Shown: positions 1-8,981, counted from the first letter of the stretch. The stretch: DNA of 64,000 bases from Polynucleobacter alcilacus (GCF_018881545.1 NZ_JACVQD010000001.1:1890776-1954775); one strand, 5' to 3'. Notes: generated by a model from the sequence alone, not told the origin. Numbers and translations are program-made.

Positions 1-190
1 AAAGAACTTCATTATGCCCGCCACGACGCATACTCCCCAACTGCGGAAAGCGTTCACGAATCTTGGTTTCAAATTGAGGAATTAAATCGATTGAGCGCTC
101 TGACTCATCGCAGGAGACGATAGATTCTAGGGCAGTATGGCGACTCCATAAATTCGGGCCACGCAACATACGAATACGGGTGATTTCCAA
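1..190 (-). CDS. cphA: Cyanophycin synthetase, N-terminal fragment (window edge)
   Basis: Only the first 63 codons are present; the gene continues beyond position 1. Translating the minus strand from a TTG at 190-188 gives MEITRIRMLRGPNLWSRH, followed by a short acidic stretch and SIDLIPQF. This matches the start of canonical cyanophycin synthetase, which polymerises Asp and Arg using ATP. The RGPNLWS core is shared with RGPNMWT in the upstream paralogue. The TTG follows the paralogue's TAA stop directly, so the two genes are a tightly coupled pair. A downstream ATG at 169 would remove the conserved first residues, so the TTG start is preferred. The family call is solid for the fragment; the rest of the enzyme cannot be judged. 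Confidence 0.8.
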   Translation of the reverse strand, partial: MEITRIRMLRGPNLWSRHTALESIVSCDESERSIDLIPQFETKIRERFPQLGSMRRGGHNEVL

Positions 191-2383
191 TTAAGCCCCC
201 GTTGCCGTGGTCAGATCTGGGACAAATGTTTCTGCGCCAGCCTCAATCACATTAAACGGAATTCCTAAAGCCCAGGCGGCAGCAATTGCAGCACCAAGGT
301 TCATCGTTTTCCACGGACTAGTAGTGTCAGACTCTGAGTGACGTGGGACTGGAATTGATTTCTGATCTAGCTTGCCTGACTTAAGGGTAATTTGCTGTTT
401 ACCAACTAACACTACACGCCCACCATTTTGTAAATGGGTTGAGACAACCTCAGAATGAGGATCTTCACTGAAGAAGATCACTTGCCCATCACAAAGCTCT
501 GCCATCTGAACACACATTGGATCGTCTGCATTCAAAACACCAATACCATTTGGGAGTACGACATCAATTTGGGTGCGCACAATACTAAAGACTTGATCTT
601 CGTCATAGATGGCATATTGAGGGAAGTTTGCCTTGGGATCTACATTGAGTACCACGCCGACCTGGCAGCGATCATAAGCCAGGCCTTCAATCAGCATCGA
701 GAGGTGATTATTTTCAATAACCACTGCTTCGACTGCACGGTTTAATAAAGTGCGGCGGGCATTTTCCCAATTTGATGTATTGGTATTAGGGATTGTGCGA
801 TTGCCAAAGTACAAACCTTTGCTGCATGACAGACCCACATAGACATTAGTCAGGCGTAAGAAGTGCGCAATCATTTCTGCGACTGGCGTTTTGCCACTTT
901 CTCCACAAATACCTACTACCGGAATGCGGAAGTCTGTCCCAGGTGGAAAGAGGTGATTGGCAATCTCTTTGCCTACAGGTTGTGGCTTGCCGCTAGCAGG
1001 TTTTAAGTGCATTAAAAGTCCCGGGCCGGCATTCACTTCGACAATCGCAGCATTTTGTTCTGCAAGTGGCCGACTAATATCTTGTGCCACTAAATCTACG
1101 CCAGCAATTTCGAGACCAACCACCCGGGCGGCTAAGGCTACTTGGCTTGCTACATCGGGATGCACTAGATCGGTAACATCGAAAGCAACATTACCGTTGC
1201 TTTGAATTAGTACTTTTTGATCCAGTAGCGGAATGCTTTCACCAGTCAGTTTTTGGCGCGCAAGCTCAAGCTCTACTGCTGAATCAATGCGCACAGGATT
1301 AAGGGGATGTTCTTCGGCAGTGCCACGCCGCGGGTCTGAATTAATTTGAATCTGAATCAATTCATAAACAGTATGCTTGCTATCACCAGTAACCCAAACC
1401 GTTTCACCTTTCGCAGCGGCAACGACTTTGTTACCAACCACGAGTAAGCGATGCTCATCACCAATAATATGGCGCTCAACTAAGACTTCACTACCTTCGT
1501 TAATTGCCACTGCATAGGCAGCTTCAATTTCTGCTTGGGTATAGAGATTGATAAAGACGCCGCGCCCATGGTTGCCATCAATCGGTTTGACAACGACTGG
1601 CAAGCCAATATCTTGAGCTGCTTCCCAGGCGTCATTTGGACTAGTAACTGTCCTCCCTTCAGGGGTAGGAACGCCAGCACTACGTAACAAACTCTTGGTT
1701 AGGTCTTTATCTCTCGAAATAGTTTCAGCAATCGCGCTAGTCTGATCAGTCTCCGCAGTCCAGATGCGGCGTTGTTTGGCACCATAACCTAGTTGAACGA
1801 GGTTACCTTCGGATAAACGAATCGAGGGGATGCCACGCTCTTCAGCGGCATTGACGATACATGCAGTGCTTGGCCCAAGCAGAAGATCATCACCAAGATC
1901 GCGCAGACTTTCAATCATGTTTTGAACTTCAACAACGCAATCTTTGTTGTCTTGCGCTAAAGCTAAATAGAGATCACGTGCATATTTAAGTGCAGTCAGA
2001 GTTACCTCTTCATTGATGGCGCTTACCATCACTTTGTAGACACTCCGACGATCGCCATCTCTGGCCTTGCCAAAACCACCAGGGATACCAGCTAGGTTTT
2101 GCAGTTCAAGGGTGAGGTGTTCCAGAATGTGGGCTGGCCAGGTACCTTCTTCCACACGTTTTAAGAAACCGCCGGTTTCTCCATAACTACAACGGTGCTC
2201 AATGAGGCTGGGTAGGGCTTTGACGAGGCGCTCATAAAAACCAGGAATCAAGTTTGAGGGATAGTCCTCTAAATCGCCGATATCAAGCCAAACCTCAATA
2301 ACGGGATGATAAGTCCACATATTGGGACCACGGAGATGCTTAACGCTCAGAATCTCGATGGATTTATCTAGTAATTGGGGCAT
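191..2383 (-). CDS. cphA': Cyanophycin synthetase-like protein CphA-prime
   Basis: 730 residues, shorter than the roughly 870-900 of canonical CphA. Residues 1-160 form the cyanophycin synthetase N-terminal region (LRGPNMWTYHP near residue 16, ILEHLTLELQNLAG near 86). An ATP-grasp domain spans roughly 215-480 (VVVKPIDGNHGRGV, and VEVNAGPGLLMHLKP near its end). A Mur-ligase-like domain follows, with the P-loop variant GICGESGKTP at about 491-500 instead of the GTNGKTT form typical of CphA. It ends soon after MNLGAAIAAAWALG and lacks much of the Mur C-terminal domain. It lies directly before cphA. Betaproteobacteria often carry such a CphA/CphA-prime pair. A helper, regulatory or altered-substrate role is inferred; whether this copy is active alone cannot be told. 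Confidence 0.85.
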   Translation of the reverse strand: MPQLLDKSIEILSVKHLRGPNMWTYHPVIEVWLDIGDLEDYPSNLIPGFYERLVKALPSLIEHRCSYGETGGFLKRVEEGTWPAHILEHLTLELQNLAGIPGGFGKARDGDRRSVYKVMVSAINEEVTLTALKYARDLYLALAQDNKDCVVEVQNMIESLRDLGDDLLLGPSTACIVNAAEERGIPSIRLSEGNLVQLGYGAKQRRIWTAETDQTSAIAETISRDKDLTKSLLRSAGVPTPEGRTVTSPNDAWEAAQDIGLPVVVKPIDGNHGRGVFINLYTQAEIEAAYAVAINEGSEVLVERHIIGDEHRLLVVGNKVVAAAKGETVWVTGDSKHTVYELIQIQINSDPRRGTAEEHPLNPVRIDSAVELELARQKLTGESIPLLDQKVLIQSNGNVAFDVTDLVHPDVASQVALAARVVGLEIAGVDLVAQDISRPLAEQNAAIVEVNAGPGLLMHLKPASGKPQPVGKEIANHLFPPGTDFRIPVVGICGESGKTPVAEMIAHFLRLTNVYVGLSCSKGLYFGNRTIPNTNTSNWENARRTLLNRAVEAVVIENNHLSMLIEGLAYDRCQVGVVLNVDPKANFPQYAIYDEDQVFSIVRTQIDVVLPNGIGVLNADDPMCVQMAELCDGQVIFFSEDPHSEVVSTHLQNGGRVVLVGKQQITLKSGKLDQKSIPVPRHSESDTTSPWKTMNLGAAIAAAWALGIPFNVIEAGAETFVPDLTTATGA

Positions 2384-2534
2384 GTGTGCGGTATTGCGAG
2401 GATCAGTGCCAGGGTTTGGCGATGAGGCGTCAGACAGTCTCTCTGTTTCTAGTTGTTATTTAAAACTCACAAAATTAGCAAAAATACATAAAAAGGCTTA
2501 GTTAAACAATTTAACGGCTCTCAGACCCCGAAAG

Positions 2535-2586
2535 TTGACAGGAGCTATAAATCTTAAAAATCTAGCTCCACTATACTTTTAAGATT
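2535..2586 (+). promoter_or_regulatory. Interleaved inverted repeats upstream of the ABC transporter
   Basis: The 204-bp divergent space between cphA-prime and the ABC gene holds two perfect inverted repeats whose arms alternate. GGAGCTA (2541-2547) pairs with TAGCTCC (2563-2569). AATCTTAAAA (2550-2559) pairs with TTTTAAGATT (2577-2586). The last arm ends one base before the ATG at 2588. A TTGACA lies at 2535-2540 and a TATACT at 2572-2577, but they are 31 bp apart and cannot be one sigma70 promoter. The arm order 1-2-1'-2' fits an RNA pseudoknot, two alternative hairpins, or overlapping operators. The repeats are seen directly; their function is unknown. Confidence 0.5.
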
Positions 2587-2587
2587 A

Positions 2588-4933
2588 ATGAAGCCTGAAA
2601 TCCTACCTTTCGCCCCCACCGTGCCAAGTGATTGGCTGGCTATTTTGGAGGCTAAACATTCCCCCGTTCGCAGCTTAGATGCTCTGCTAGCCTGGGTTGA
2701 GCTAGATTTGGGCGATGACCTGCGTTTTAGAAAAAGTTTGCTTTTGCTTACCGAAGAGGGTCTTTTTTGGACGGATGGGCAGCAATTTCAGTCTTGGACA
2801 CTCAGCCAAGGTGAGCGTCTAGCACATAGTGATCATGCTGGAGTAGGGCGCTTAAAGCTGGAGACCTCAGAGTCTTTGCTCAGAACTTGGCATTTCACTT
2901 TGGCGGTCAATCCTCAAGTTCTCCGTTTGCAGTTGAGTTTTAAGCAACTCACCGGCGGCCAAGAGCAAAGCCAAGGAGAGCTTAGTGAGTACGACAAACA
3001 AGTATGTCCAGTCTGCTTAAGTCCAAAACCAGCTAACTCTGATGTTTGCCCTACTTGCGATCCCGAGGAGGATGCCCCGCCTTCTACTTGGACTTTATTT
3101 AAGCTGTGGCGTTTTGCCAAGCCTTACAAAAAGCAACTGGCTTTAGGTTTTGTATTGACTCTGTTGTCCACTGGCGCAACACTCATTCCGCCCTATCTCA
3201 CTATGCCATTGATGGACCATGTCTTGATCCCATACGAGAAAGGCAACCCAATTGATTTTCATTTAGCGAGCATGTATCTGCTGGCGCTATTTGGTGCAGC
3301 CATCGTTGCATGGGCTTTAGGTTGGTGGAAAACCTACCTACTGGCTTTGGTGAGTGAGCGTATTGGCGCTGATTTACGCAACACGACGTTTGAGCATCTA
3401 CTCAAACTTTCTCTGGAATATTTTGGTGGCAAGAGAACCGGAGACTTAATTGCTCGCATTGGTGCAGAGACGGATCGTATCTGCGTCTTTCTGTCGCTGT
3501 ATGCCCTAGATTTTGTGACTGATGTATTGATGATCACCATGACCGCAGCAATTTTGGTATCCATCGATCCCTTGCTGGCTATAGTCACCCTGGCACCGTT
3601 GCCATTTATCGTGTGGATGATTCATGTTGTGCGTGATCGCTTGCGTTTTGGCTTTGAGAAGATTGATCGTATCTGGTCTGAGGTTACGAATATCTTGGCA
3701 GACACTATTCCTGGTATTCGCGTGGTGAAAGCGTTTGCCCAAGAAGATCGTGAGCTCAAACGTTTTGTCGATTCGAATAAGCATAATTTACAAATCAATG
3801 ATCGCGTAAATCGGGTATGGGGATTATTTTCTCCTACCGTTACCTTGCTAACTGAAACAGGTTTATTAGTTGTTTGGGGTTTTGGTATCTGGCAGGTCGC
3901 CCATCAAAAGGTCACTGTTGGTGTATTGATTGCCTTCCTTGCCTACATTGGTCGCTTCTATATTCGTTTAGATTCAATGAGTCGTATCGTGTCTCATACG
4001 CAAAAAGCAGCTGCTGGTGCCAAGCGTATTTTTGATATCTTGGATCACGTATCCAGCGTTCCAGAGCCAATTAATCCAGCCCCATTAGCTCAGGTAAAGG
4101 GCCGCATCTCTTTGCGTGGTGTGGGTTTCCGCTATGGAAATCGGGCAGTAACTAAAGGGATTGATTTGGATATCGCCCCAGGCGAAATGATTGGCTTGGT
4201 AGGACATAGCGGCTCTGGTAAGAGTACCTTGGTGAACCTGATTTGCCGTTTCTATGATGTGAGCTCTGGTGCTATTTCTTTGGATGGGCGCGATATTCGC
4301 AGTATCGGCATTGCGGATTACCGTAAGTGTATTGGCTTAGTGTTGCAAGAACCATTTTTATTCTTTGGCACGATTGCAGAGAATATTGCTTACGGCAAGC
4401 CTGATGCCACCCGTGAAGAAATCATTGAGGCAGCGCGCGCAGCCCATGCCCATGAATTTATTCTCCGCCTGCCGCTGGGGTATGACTCCATAGTGGGTGA
4501 GCGTGGTCAATCCTTATCTGGCGGTGAGCGTCAGCGCATCTCTATAGCTCGCGCACTCCTAATTAATCCCAGCATCTTAATTTTGGATGAAGCCACCTCT
4601 TCAGTGGATACCACTACTGAAAAAGAAATTCAGCGCGCATTGGATAACTTGGTCAAAGGACGCACTACGATTGCGATTGCACACCGGTTATCAACCCTTC
4701 GAAAGGCCGATCGGCTCGTGGTTTTGGATAAAGGTGAGATTGTGGAGATTGGTTCACATGAGCAACTCATGGAGGCTCAAGGTGCTTATTACACGCTGTA
4801 TCAGACCCAGTTGCGTCACGCTGCAGAATTAGTTGAGGGCGGTGCTATTGGTGAGAGCCTCGAAGAGCAGCAAGCAGAAAAGCAGGAAGAAAAACTAGAA
4901 GTCATTGCCAAAGAAGTTGGGGGAGGGGTATGA
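2588..4933 (+). CDS. Cyanophycin metabolism-associated ABC transporter (permease-ATPase fusion)
   Basis: 781-residue half-transporter of the exporter type. Residues 1-135 are a soluble N-terminal domain. A zinc-ribbon-like motif follows: CPVC at 140-143 and CPTC at 154-157. An ABC exporter membrane domain covers about 170-460. The ATPase domain has Walker A GHSGSGKST near 539, signature LSGGERQ, Walker B ILILDEATSSVD and switch AHR. The last 40 residues are a charged tail rich in Glu and Gln. It lies divergent from cphA-prime and overlaps the DUF1854 gene by ATGA. This pairing recurs beside cyanophycin synthetases, so a role in cyanophycin metabolism is the accepted annotation; the substrate is unknown. 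No clear ribosome-binding site precedes the ATG. Confidence 0.85.
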   Translation: MKPEILPFAPTVPSDWLAILEAKHSPVRSLDALLAWVELDLGDDLRFRKSLLLLTEEGLFWTDGQQFQSWTLSQGERLAHSDHAGVGRLKLETSESLLRTWHFTLAVNPQVLRLQLSFKQLTGGQEQSQGELSEYDKQVCPVCLSPKPANSDVCPTCDPEEDAPPSTWTLFKLWRFAKPYKKQLALGFVLTLLSTGATLIPPYLTMPLMDHVLIPYEKGNPIDFHLASMYLLALFGAAIVAWALGWWKTYLLALVSERIGADLRNTTFEHLLKLSLEYFGGKRTGDLIARIGAETDRICVFLSLYALDFVTDVLMITMTAAILVSIDPLLAIVTLAPLPFIVWMIHVVRDRLRFGFEKIDRIWSEVTNILADTIPGIRVVKAFAQEDRELKRFVDSNKHNLQINDRVNRVWGLFSPTVTLLTETGLLVVWGFGIWQVAHQKVTVGVLIAFLAYIGRFYIRLDSMSRIVSHTQKAAAGAKRIFDILDHVSSVPEPINPAPLAQVKGRISLRGVGFRYGNRAVTKGIDLDIAPGEMIGLVGHSGSGKSTLVNLICRFYDVSSGAISLDGRDIRSIGIADYRKCIGLVLQEPFLFFGTIAENIAYGKPDATREEIIEAARAAHAHEFILRLPLGYDSIVGERGQSLSGGERQRISIARALLINPSILILDEATSSVDTTTEKEIQRALDNLVKGRTTIAIAHRLSTLRKADRLVVLDKGEIVEIGSHEQLMEAQGAYYTLYQTQLRHAAELVEGGAIGESLEEQQAEKQEEKLEVIAKEVGGGV

Positions 4934-5397
4934 GTCAAACCCAGCAACTAGCGCGCGACGCCCTAGGCCGTCTAGTCTTCATCGATGCAACAGGCAAACG
5001 TCATAGCGGCGTGCATCCTGTGCGGGCATTTCCAATTACCGCCCCTGCTGTGGGCATAGGCATCATGGATCAATCGGGCAAAGAACTTTACTGGTATCCA
5101 GACGTAGTAAAAATTGCTGAGGCTGAGCTGGTTTTGATTGAAGAAGAACTGGCTGCGCGGGAATTTATGCCAGTGATTGAAAAAATAACTAAGGTATCTA
5201 CATTTGCTACCCCCAGTATTTGGGATATCGAGACAGATCGCGGTCCAACGCGCATTCGTCTCAAAGGTGAAGAAGATATCCGAAGGATCGCTGGCAATAC
5301 TTTATTAATTGCTGATTCCAATGGCCTGCAGTTCTTAATTAAAGACTCAACCCAATTGGATAAGGTGAGCAAGAAGCTTCTGGATCGTTTCCGCTAG
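4930..5397 (+). CDS. DUF1854 family protein, cyanophycin-associated
   Basis: 155-residue soluble protein of the DUF1854 family, with no signal peptide or membrane segment. It begins with a domain reading RLVFIDATGKRHSGVHPVRAF and ends with a tract that includes LKGEEDIRRI and LLIADSNGLQFLI. It overlaps the ABC transporter by four bases (ATGA) and has a GGAGGGG ribosome site within the transporter 3' end, so the two are translationally coupled and probably work together. No catalytic motif is apparent. A structural or regulatory partner of the transporter is the simplest reading, but that is inference from position only. Confidence 0.85.
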   Translation: MSQTQQLARDALGRLVFIDATGKRHSGVHPVRAFPITAPAVGIGIMDQSGKELYWYPDVVKIAEAELVLIEEELAAREFMPVIEKITKVSTFATPSIWDIETDRGPTRIRLKGEEDIRRIAGNTLLIADSNGLQFLIKDSTQLDKVSKKLLDRFR

Positions 5398-5413
5398 AAT
5401 GATTTTTTGAGTT

Positions 5414-5489
5414 GCCGCTTTAGCTCAGTTGGTAGAGCAGTTCATTCGTAATGAAAAGGTCGCCAGTTCGATTCCGGCAAGCGGCACCA
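5414..5489 (+). tRNA. tRNA-Thr (anticodon CGT)
   Basis: 76 nt with encoded CCA. The acceptor stem GCCGCTT (5414-5420) pairs with AAGCGGC (5479-5485), followed by discriminator A and CCA. The D-arm TAGCTCAGTTGGTAGAGC and T-loop GTTCGATTC are canonical. The anticodon CGT is at 5447-5449 in the loop TTCGTAA, so it reads ACG (Thr). Confidence 0.97.
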
Positions 5490-5790
5490 CAAGCTAGGGT
5501 AAACACCTAGAAAGTCAAGCTATATTTGTTGCTTTTCCGAAGATAAATAGCTATTTTTACGGTGCGCGTTTTTTGTGCATTAAATAGAGTTTTTATCTTC
5601 AGATGTAAGTACACTAACTACTGTCTTTGGCTTGATTTATCGGGGTTTCTACTAGGTTGTAGAGACACTAGTGAATCGATTTTGAAATTATTGATGGCAG
5701 TCAAGTTCTAGTAGTCCATCTTGTTTAAAAATCACACACATTCAATAAGCCAAAGTTAAATTGGCAAACCCTATTTGGAGACCTTTGATT
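5490..5790. other. Intergenic region between tRNA-Thr and tctC
   Basis: About 300 bp, AT-rich, with no coding frame of note. It holds a stem with 8-bp arms, GTTTCTAC (5645-5652) and GTAGAGAC (5659-5666), one G-T pair and loop TAGGTT, with no T-tract. A weak promoter candidate for tctC is TTGTTT (5721-5726) with AATAAG (5744-5749), spacing 17. No repeat of the tRNA 3' end was found, so there is no sign of an integrated element. Confidence 0.4.
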
Positions 5791-6795
5791 ATGAAGATGA
5801 AGTTAAAAGGAGCATTGATTTCTACCGCATTAGCTCTCGGTGTTGCTGGCGTTTCACCTGCATTTGCTGCTTGGGAGCCATCTAAACCGGTTGAGTTCAT
5901 TATTCCTGCTGGCCCTGGTGGCGGCGCGGACCAAATGGCACGCATGATCCAAGGAATCGTCACTAAAAACAATTTAATGAAGCAGGCCATCATTCCAGTA
6001 AATAAAGGTGCCGGTGCTGGTGCTGAAGGCTTCTTGGCAATGAAAGATGCGAAGGGCGATCCAAATAAGATCATCATTACGCTGTCTAATTTGTTCACTA
6101 CTCCCTTAGCTACAGGTGTTCCATTCAATTGGCAAGACATCACTCCAGTAGCCATGTTGGCGCTAGACCAATTTGTTTTGTGGGATAACGCAGAAAAGCC
6201 TTACAAGACTGCCAAGGAATATATCGATGCTGCAAAAGCAGCGGGACCAGGCAAGTTCAAGATGGGTGGTACAGGCTCTAAGCAAGAGGACCAAATCATT
6301 ACAGTGGCCTTAGAAAAAGCCACTGGCGCGAAGTTCACCTATATCCCATTTAAAGGGGGTGGTGATGTTGCTGTTCAGCTCGTAGGTAATCACGTTGATT
6401 CGTCGGTGAATAATCCGATTGAAGCGGTGGCTCAGTGGCGTGCTAACAAATTACGCGCATTGTGCGTATTTGATGACACCCGTATGCCTTACAAAGAAAA
6501 AATTACTGATACCCAATCTTGGTATGACGTTCCGACTTGTAAAGAAGCTGGTGTTTCAACTGACTACGTGATGTTGCGCGGTATTTTCATGGCCCCAGGT
6601 GTGACACAAGAACAAGTTGATTTCTATGTTGAATTGTTCAAAAAAGTTCGCGCTACTCCAGAGTGGAAAAAGTTTATGGCTGATGGCGCATTCAATCAGA
6701 CATTTATGACTGGTAAGGAGTTTAGAAACTGGTTGACTTTGAATGAAGCACTGCATAAGCAGTTGATGGCGGAAGCAGGATTCTTGGCTAAGTAA
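5791..6795 (+). CDS. tctC: TctC/Bug-family periplasmic substrate-binding protein
   Basis: 334 residues from the ATG at 5791, chosen because GGAG lies 10 bases upstream and it opens a clean signal peptide (MKMKLKGALISTALALGVAG, cleaved after PAFA). A TTG 30 bases earlier would put extra residues before the signal. The mature protein begins WEPSKPVEFIIPAGPGGGADQMARM, the hallmark of TTT binding proteins (Bug family), which capture carboxylates in the periplasm. It is followed by tctB and tctA, forming a complete secondary transport system. The ligand cannot be told from the sequence; this copy belongs to a divergent Bug branch (long insert at VFDDTRMPYKEK). A hairpin terminator follows. Confidence 0.9.
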   Translation: MKMKLKGALISTALALGVAGVSPAFAAWEPSKPVEFIIPAGPGGGADQMARMIQGIVTKNNLMKQAIIPVNKGAGAGAEGFLAMKDAKGDPNKIIITLSNLFTTPLATGVPFNWQDITPVAMLALDQFVLWDNAEKPYKTAKEYIDAAKAAGPGKFKMGGTGSKQEDQIITVALEKATGAKFTYIPFKGGGDVAVQLVGNHVDSSVNNPIEAVAQWRANKLRALCVFDDTRMPYKEKITDTQSWYDVPTCKEAGVSTDYVMLRGIFMAPGVTQEQVDFYVELFKKVRATPEWKKFMADGAFNQTFMTGKEFRNWLTLNEALHKQLMAEAGFLAK

Positions 6796-6814
6796 TTAGC
6801 CAGAAACGAGATGG

Positions 6815-6841
6815 GGCCTCCAATAGGGGGTCCTATTTTTT
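6815..6841 (+). terminator. Hairpin between tctC and tctB
   Basis: GGCCTCC and GGGGGTCC form a 7-bp stem (one G-T pair, one bulged T) around loop AATA, followed by TATTTTTT. Its position inside the operon suggests partial termination, letting the binding protein be made in excess over the membrane parts. Confidence 0.6.
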
Positions 6842-6880
6842 AGTAGGTGAATTAATTAACTTTATTAATGAACAAAACAC

Positions 6881-7408
6881 ATGTCTGAACATACAAATAA
6901 TTCAAACGAAGACTCAGTAATTAGCATAAGAGCAATGGATATCATTACTTCAATCATGTTCCTTGGGGTAGGCCTCACGGTAATGATTGGGAGTATTAAG
7001 TTAGGGGCTAGCTGGGGCAGTGATGGCCCAGAAGCAGGGTATTTTCCTTTCTACATTAGCTTGATCATCATGCTCTCGAGTGCAGTAACCCTATATCAAG
7101 CCGCAATCGTTGATAAGAAAAAGAAAACAGAATCTTTTGTCAATAGAGAATCTTTCAAACAAGTAATGGCCGTCTTATTGCCAGCTATTGTTTTTGTTCT
7201 CGGCGTGCAATTTATTGGTATTTACGTTTCTTCCGTTTTTTATATCGCCATCTTCATGATTTGGCTGGGCAAATACCCCGCATGGAAAGCAATTGCGGTG
7301 GCGATTGGGGTAAGCGTTGCTCTGTATCTCATGTTTGAATTTTGGTTTCAGGTTCCGTTGCCACATGGCTCATGGATTAACCCGCTCGAATTTATTGGCG
7401 TGAACTAA
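6881..7408 (+). CDS. tctB: TctB-family small membrane subunit
   Basis: 175 residues with four predicted membrane segments (about 16-37, 52-72, 90-112, 118-150), the usual layout of the TctB subunit of tripartite tricarboxylate transporters. The segment WGSDGPEAGYFPFYISLI is characteristic of the family (a G-P-x-x-F-P motif after the first helix). It sits between tctC and tctA on the same strand, 39 bp before tctA. TctB forms a complex with TctA and is needed for transport. No strong ribosome site precedes the ATG. Confidence 0.88.
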   Translation: MSEHTNNSNEDSVISIRAMDIITSIMFLGVGLTVMIGSIKLGASWGSDGPEAGYFPFYISLIIMLSSAVTLYQAAIVDKKKKTESFVNRESFKQVMAVLLPAIVFVLGVQFIGIYVSSVFYIAIFMIWLGKYPAWKAIAVAIGVSVALYLMFEFWFQVPLPHGSWINPLEFIGVN

Positions 7409-7447
7409 AAAACACAATTAAAAAAGATTAAAAAAAAGGAGTACCAG

Positions 7448-8947
7448 TTGGAAGAAATTAGCGCCCTATTCAGCGGTTTTGCCGTTGCAATGACACCCTT
7501 TAACTTATTGTTGATGTTGGTTGGTGTAACACTTGGTGTGATCATTGGCGTATTGCCTGGTCTTGGTGGTGCAAACGGAATTGCGATTCTGTTGCCATTG
7601 ACTTTCACAATGCCTCCCACTTCAGCCATCATCATGCTCTCCTGTATTTACTGGGGTGCATTATTTGGCGGAGCGATTACATCGATTCTCTTTAATATTC
7701 CAGGTGAGCCCTGGTCGGTTGCTACAACCTTTGATGGTTACCCGATGGCTCGCAATGGTAAAGCCGGAGAAGCTTTAACGACGGCTTTCACGTCTTCATT
7801 CGTAGGCGCCTTCTTCGCCATCGTGATGATTACCTTCTTGGCTCCTCTGGTTGCTAAATTTGCATTGCAATTTGGTCCACCTGAGTTCTTCTCAGTGTAC
7901 TTACTCACCTTCTGTAGTTTCGTGGGGATGAATAAGGGGTCGCCATTCAAAACGATTTCAGCCATGATGCTAGGCTTTGCTCTGGCTACGGTCGGTATGG
8001 ATACGGTGACAGGTCAACTGCGTTTAACTTTTGGTAACCATGAGTTGATGCGCGGTTTTGATTTCTTGATCGCGGTGATTGGTTTGTTTGGTATTGGTGA
8101 GATTCTGCTCTCAATGGAAGAGGGTCTGGCATTCCACGGAGCAGCTGCAAAGATTCGCCGTCAGGTAGTTTTAGAGACTTGGGCGAGACTACCCAGGTAT
8201 TGGGCTACTTCATTGCGTAGCTGCTTGATTGGTTGCTGGATGGGCATCACTCCTGGTGGTGCAACACCGGCTTCATTCATGGCCTATGGCGTCGCCAAGC
8301 GCGTCTCTAAGAATGGTGAAAACTTCGGTAAGGGCGAGATGGAGGGCATTATTGCTCCAGAAACCGCTGCCCATGCTGCCGGTACAGCTGCCTTATTGCC
8401 AATGCTTTCCCTCGGAATTCCTGGGTCACCCACAGCGGCAGTATTGCTCGGTGGTTTATTGATCTGGGGTTTACAACCAGGTCCATTGCTTTTCGTTGAG
8501 AAGCCAGACTTCGTTTGGGGCTTGATCGCTAGTATGTATTTAGGTAACTTGGCGGGCTTGTTTGTCGTGTTAACTTGCGTGCCATTGTTTGCCTCTATCT
8601 TGAGAATTCCGTTCTCGATCATTGCGCCAGTCATTATCGTGATTTGTGCAGTGGGTGCCTATACCGTGCACAACGCGACATTTGACGTCTGGCTCATGCT
8701 CGGCTTTGGTGTATTGGGTTATATCTTTAAGAAGCTGGACTACCCCATGGCGCCGATGGTCTTGGCTTTGGTGTTGGGTGACCGCGCAGAGGACTCTTTC
8801 CGCCAGTCGATGCTGATTTCACAAGGTAGCCTAGACGTGTTCTTCTCCAACTATCTAGTGGCTGGTATCACCACAATTGCTTTGTTGCTCCTGTTCTGGC
8901 CATTAATTGGTAAGTTGATTGGTAAGAAAAAGGCAGCTGCTGCATAA
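7448..8947 (+). CDS. tctA: TctA-family large permease subunit
   Basis: 499 residues and about 11-12 membrane segments. Family signatures are GVIIGVLPGLGGANGIAILL near residues 33-52 and GITPGGATPASFMAYGVAKR near 267-286, plus ALVLGDRAEDSFRQS near the C-terminus. The start is TTG at 7448, supported by AAAGGAG eight bases upstream; no in-frame ATG fits the conserved N-terminus (MEEISALFSGFAV). It is the ion-coupled carboxylate permease of the TTT system encoded with the two preceding genes. A strong terminator follows. Confidence 0.93.
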   Translation: MEEISALFSGFAVAMTPFNLLLMLVGVTLGVIIGVLPGLGGANGIAILLPLTFTMPPTSAIIMLSCIYWGALFGGAITSILFNIPGEPWSVATTFDGYPMARNGKAGEALTTAFTSSFVGAFFAIVMITFLAPLVAKFALQFGPPEFFSVYLLTFCSFVGMNKGSPFKTISAMMLGFALATVGMDTVTGQLRLTFGNHELMRGFDFLIAVIGLFGIGEILLSMEEGLAFHGAAAKIRRQVVLETWARLPRYWATSLRSCLIGCWMGITPGGATPASFMAYGVAKRVSKNGENFGKGEMEGIIAPETAAHAAGTAALLPMLSLGIPGSPTAAVLLGGLLIWGLQPGPLLFVEKPDFVWGLIASMYLGNLAGLFVVLTCVPLFASILRIPFSIIAPVIIVICAVGAYTVHNATFDVWLMLGFGVLGYIFKKLDYPMAPMVLALVLGDRAEDSFRQSMLISQGSLDVFFSNYLVAGITTIALLLLFWPLIGKLIGKKKAAAA

Positions 8948-8981
8948 AGCTTAGCTGGTTAAAAGCCAGTCTGATCTAGTT

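Noticed and set aside
5414..5790. Genomic island inserted at tRNA-Thr
   Set aside because: No repeat of the tRNA 3' end and no integrase was found downstream; the next genes are an ordinary TTT operon.
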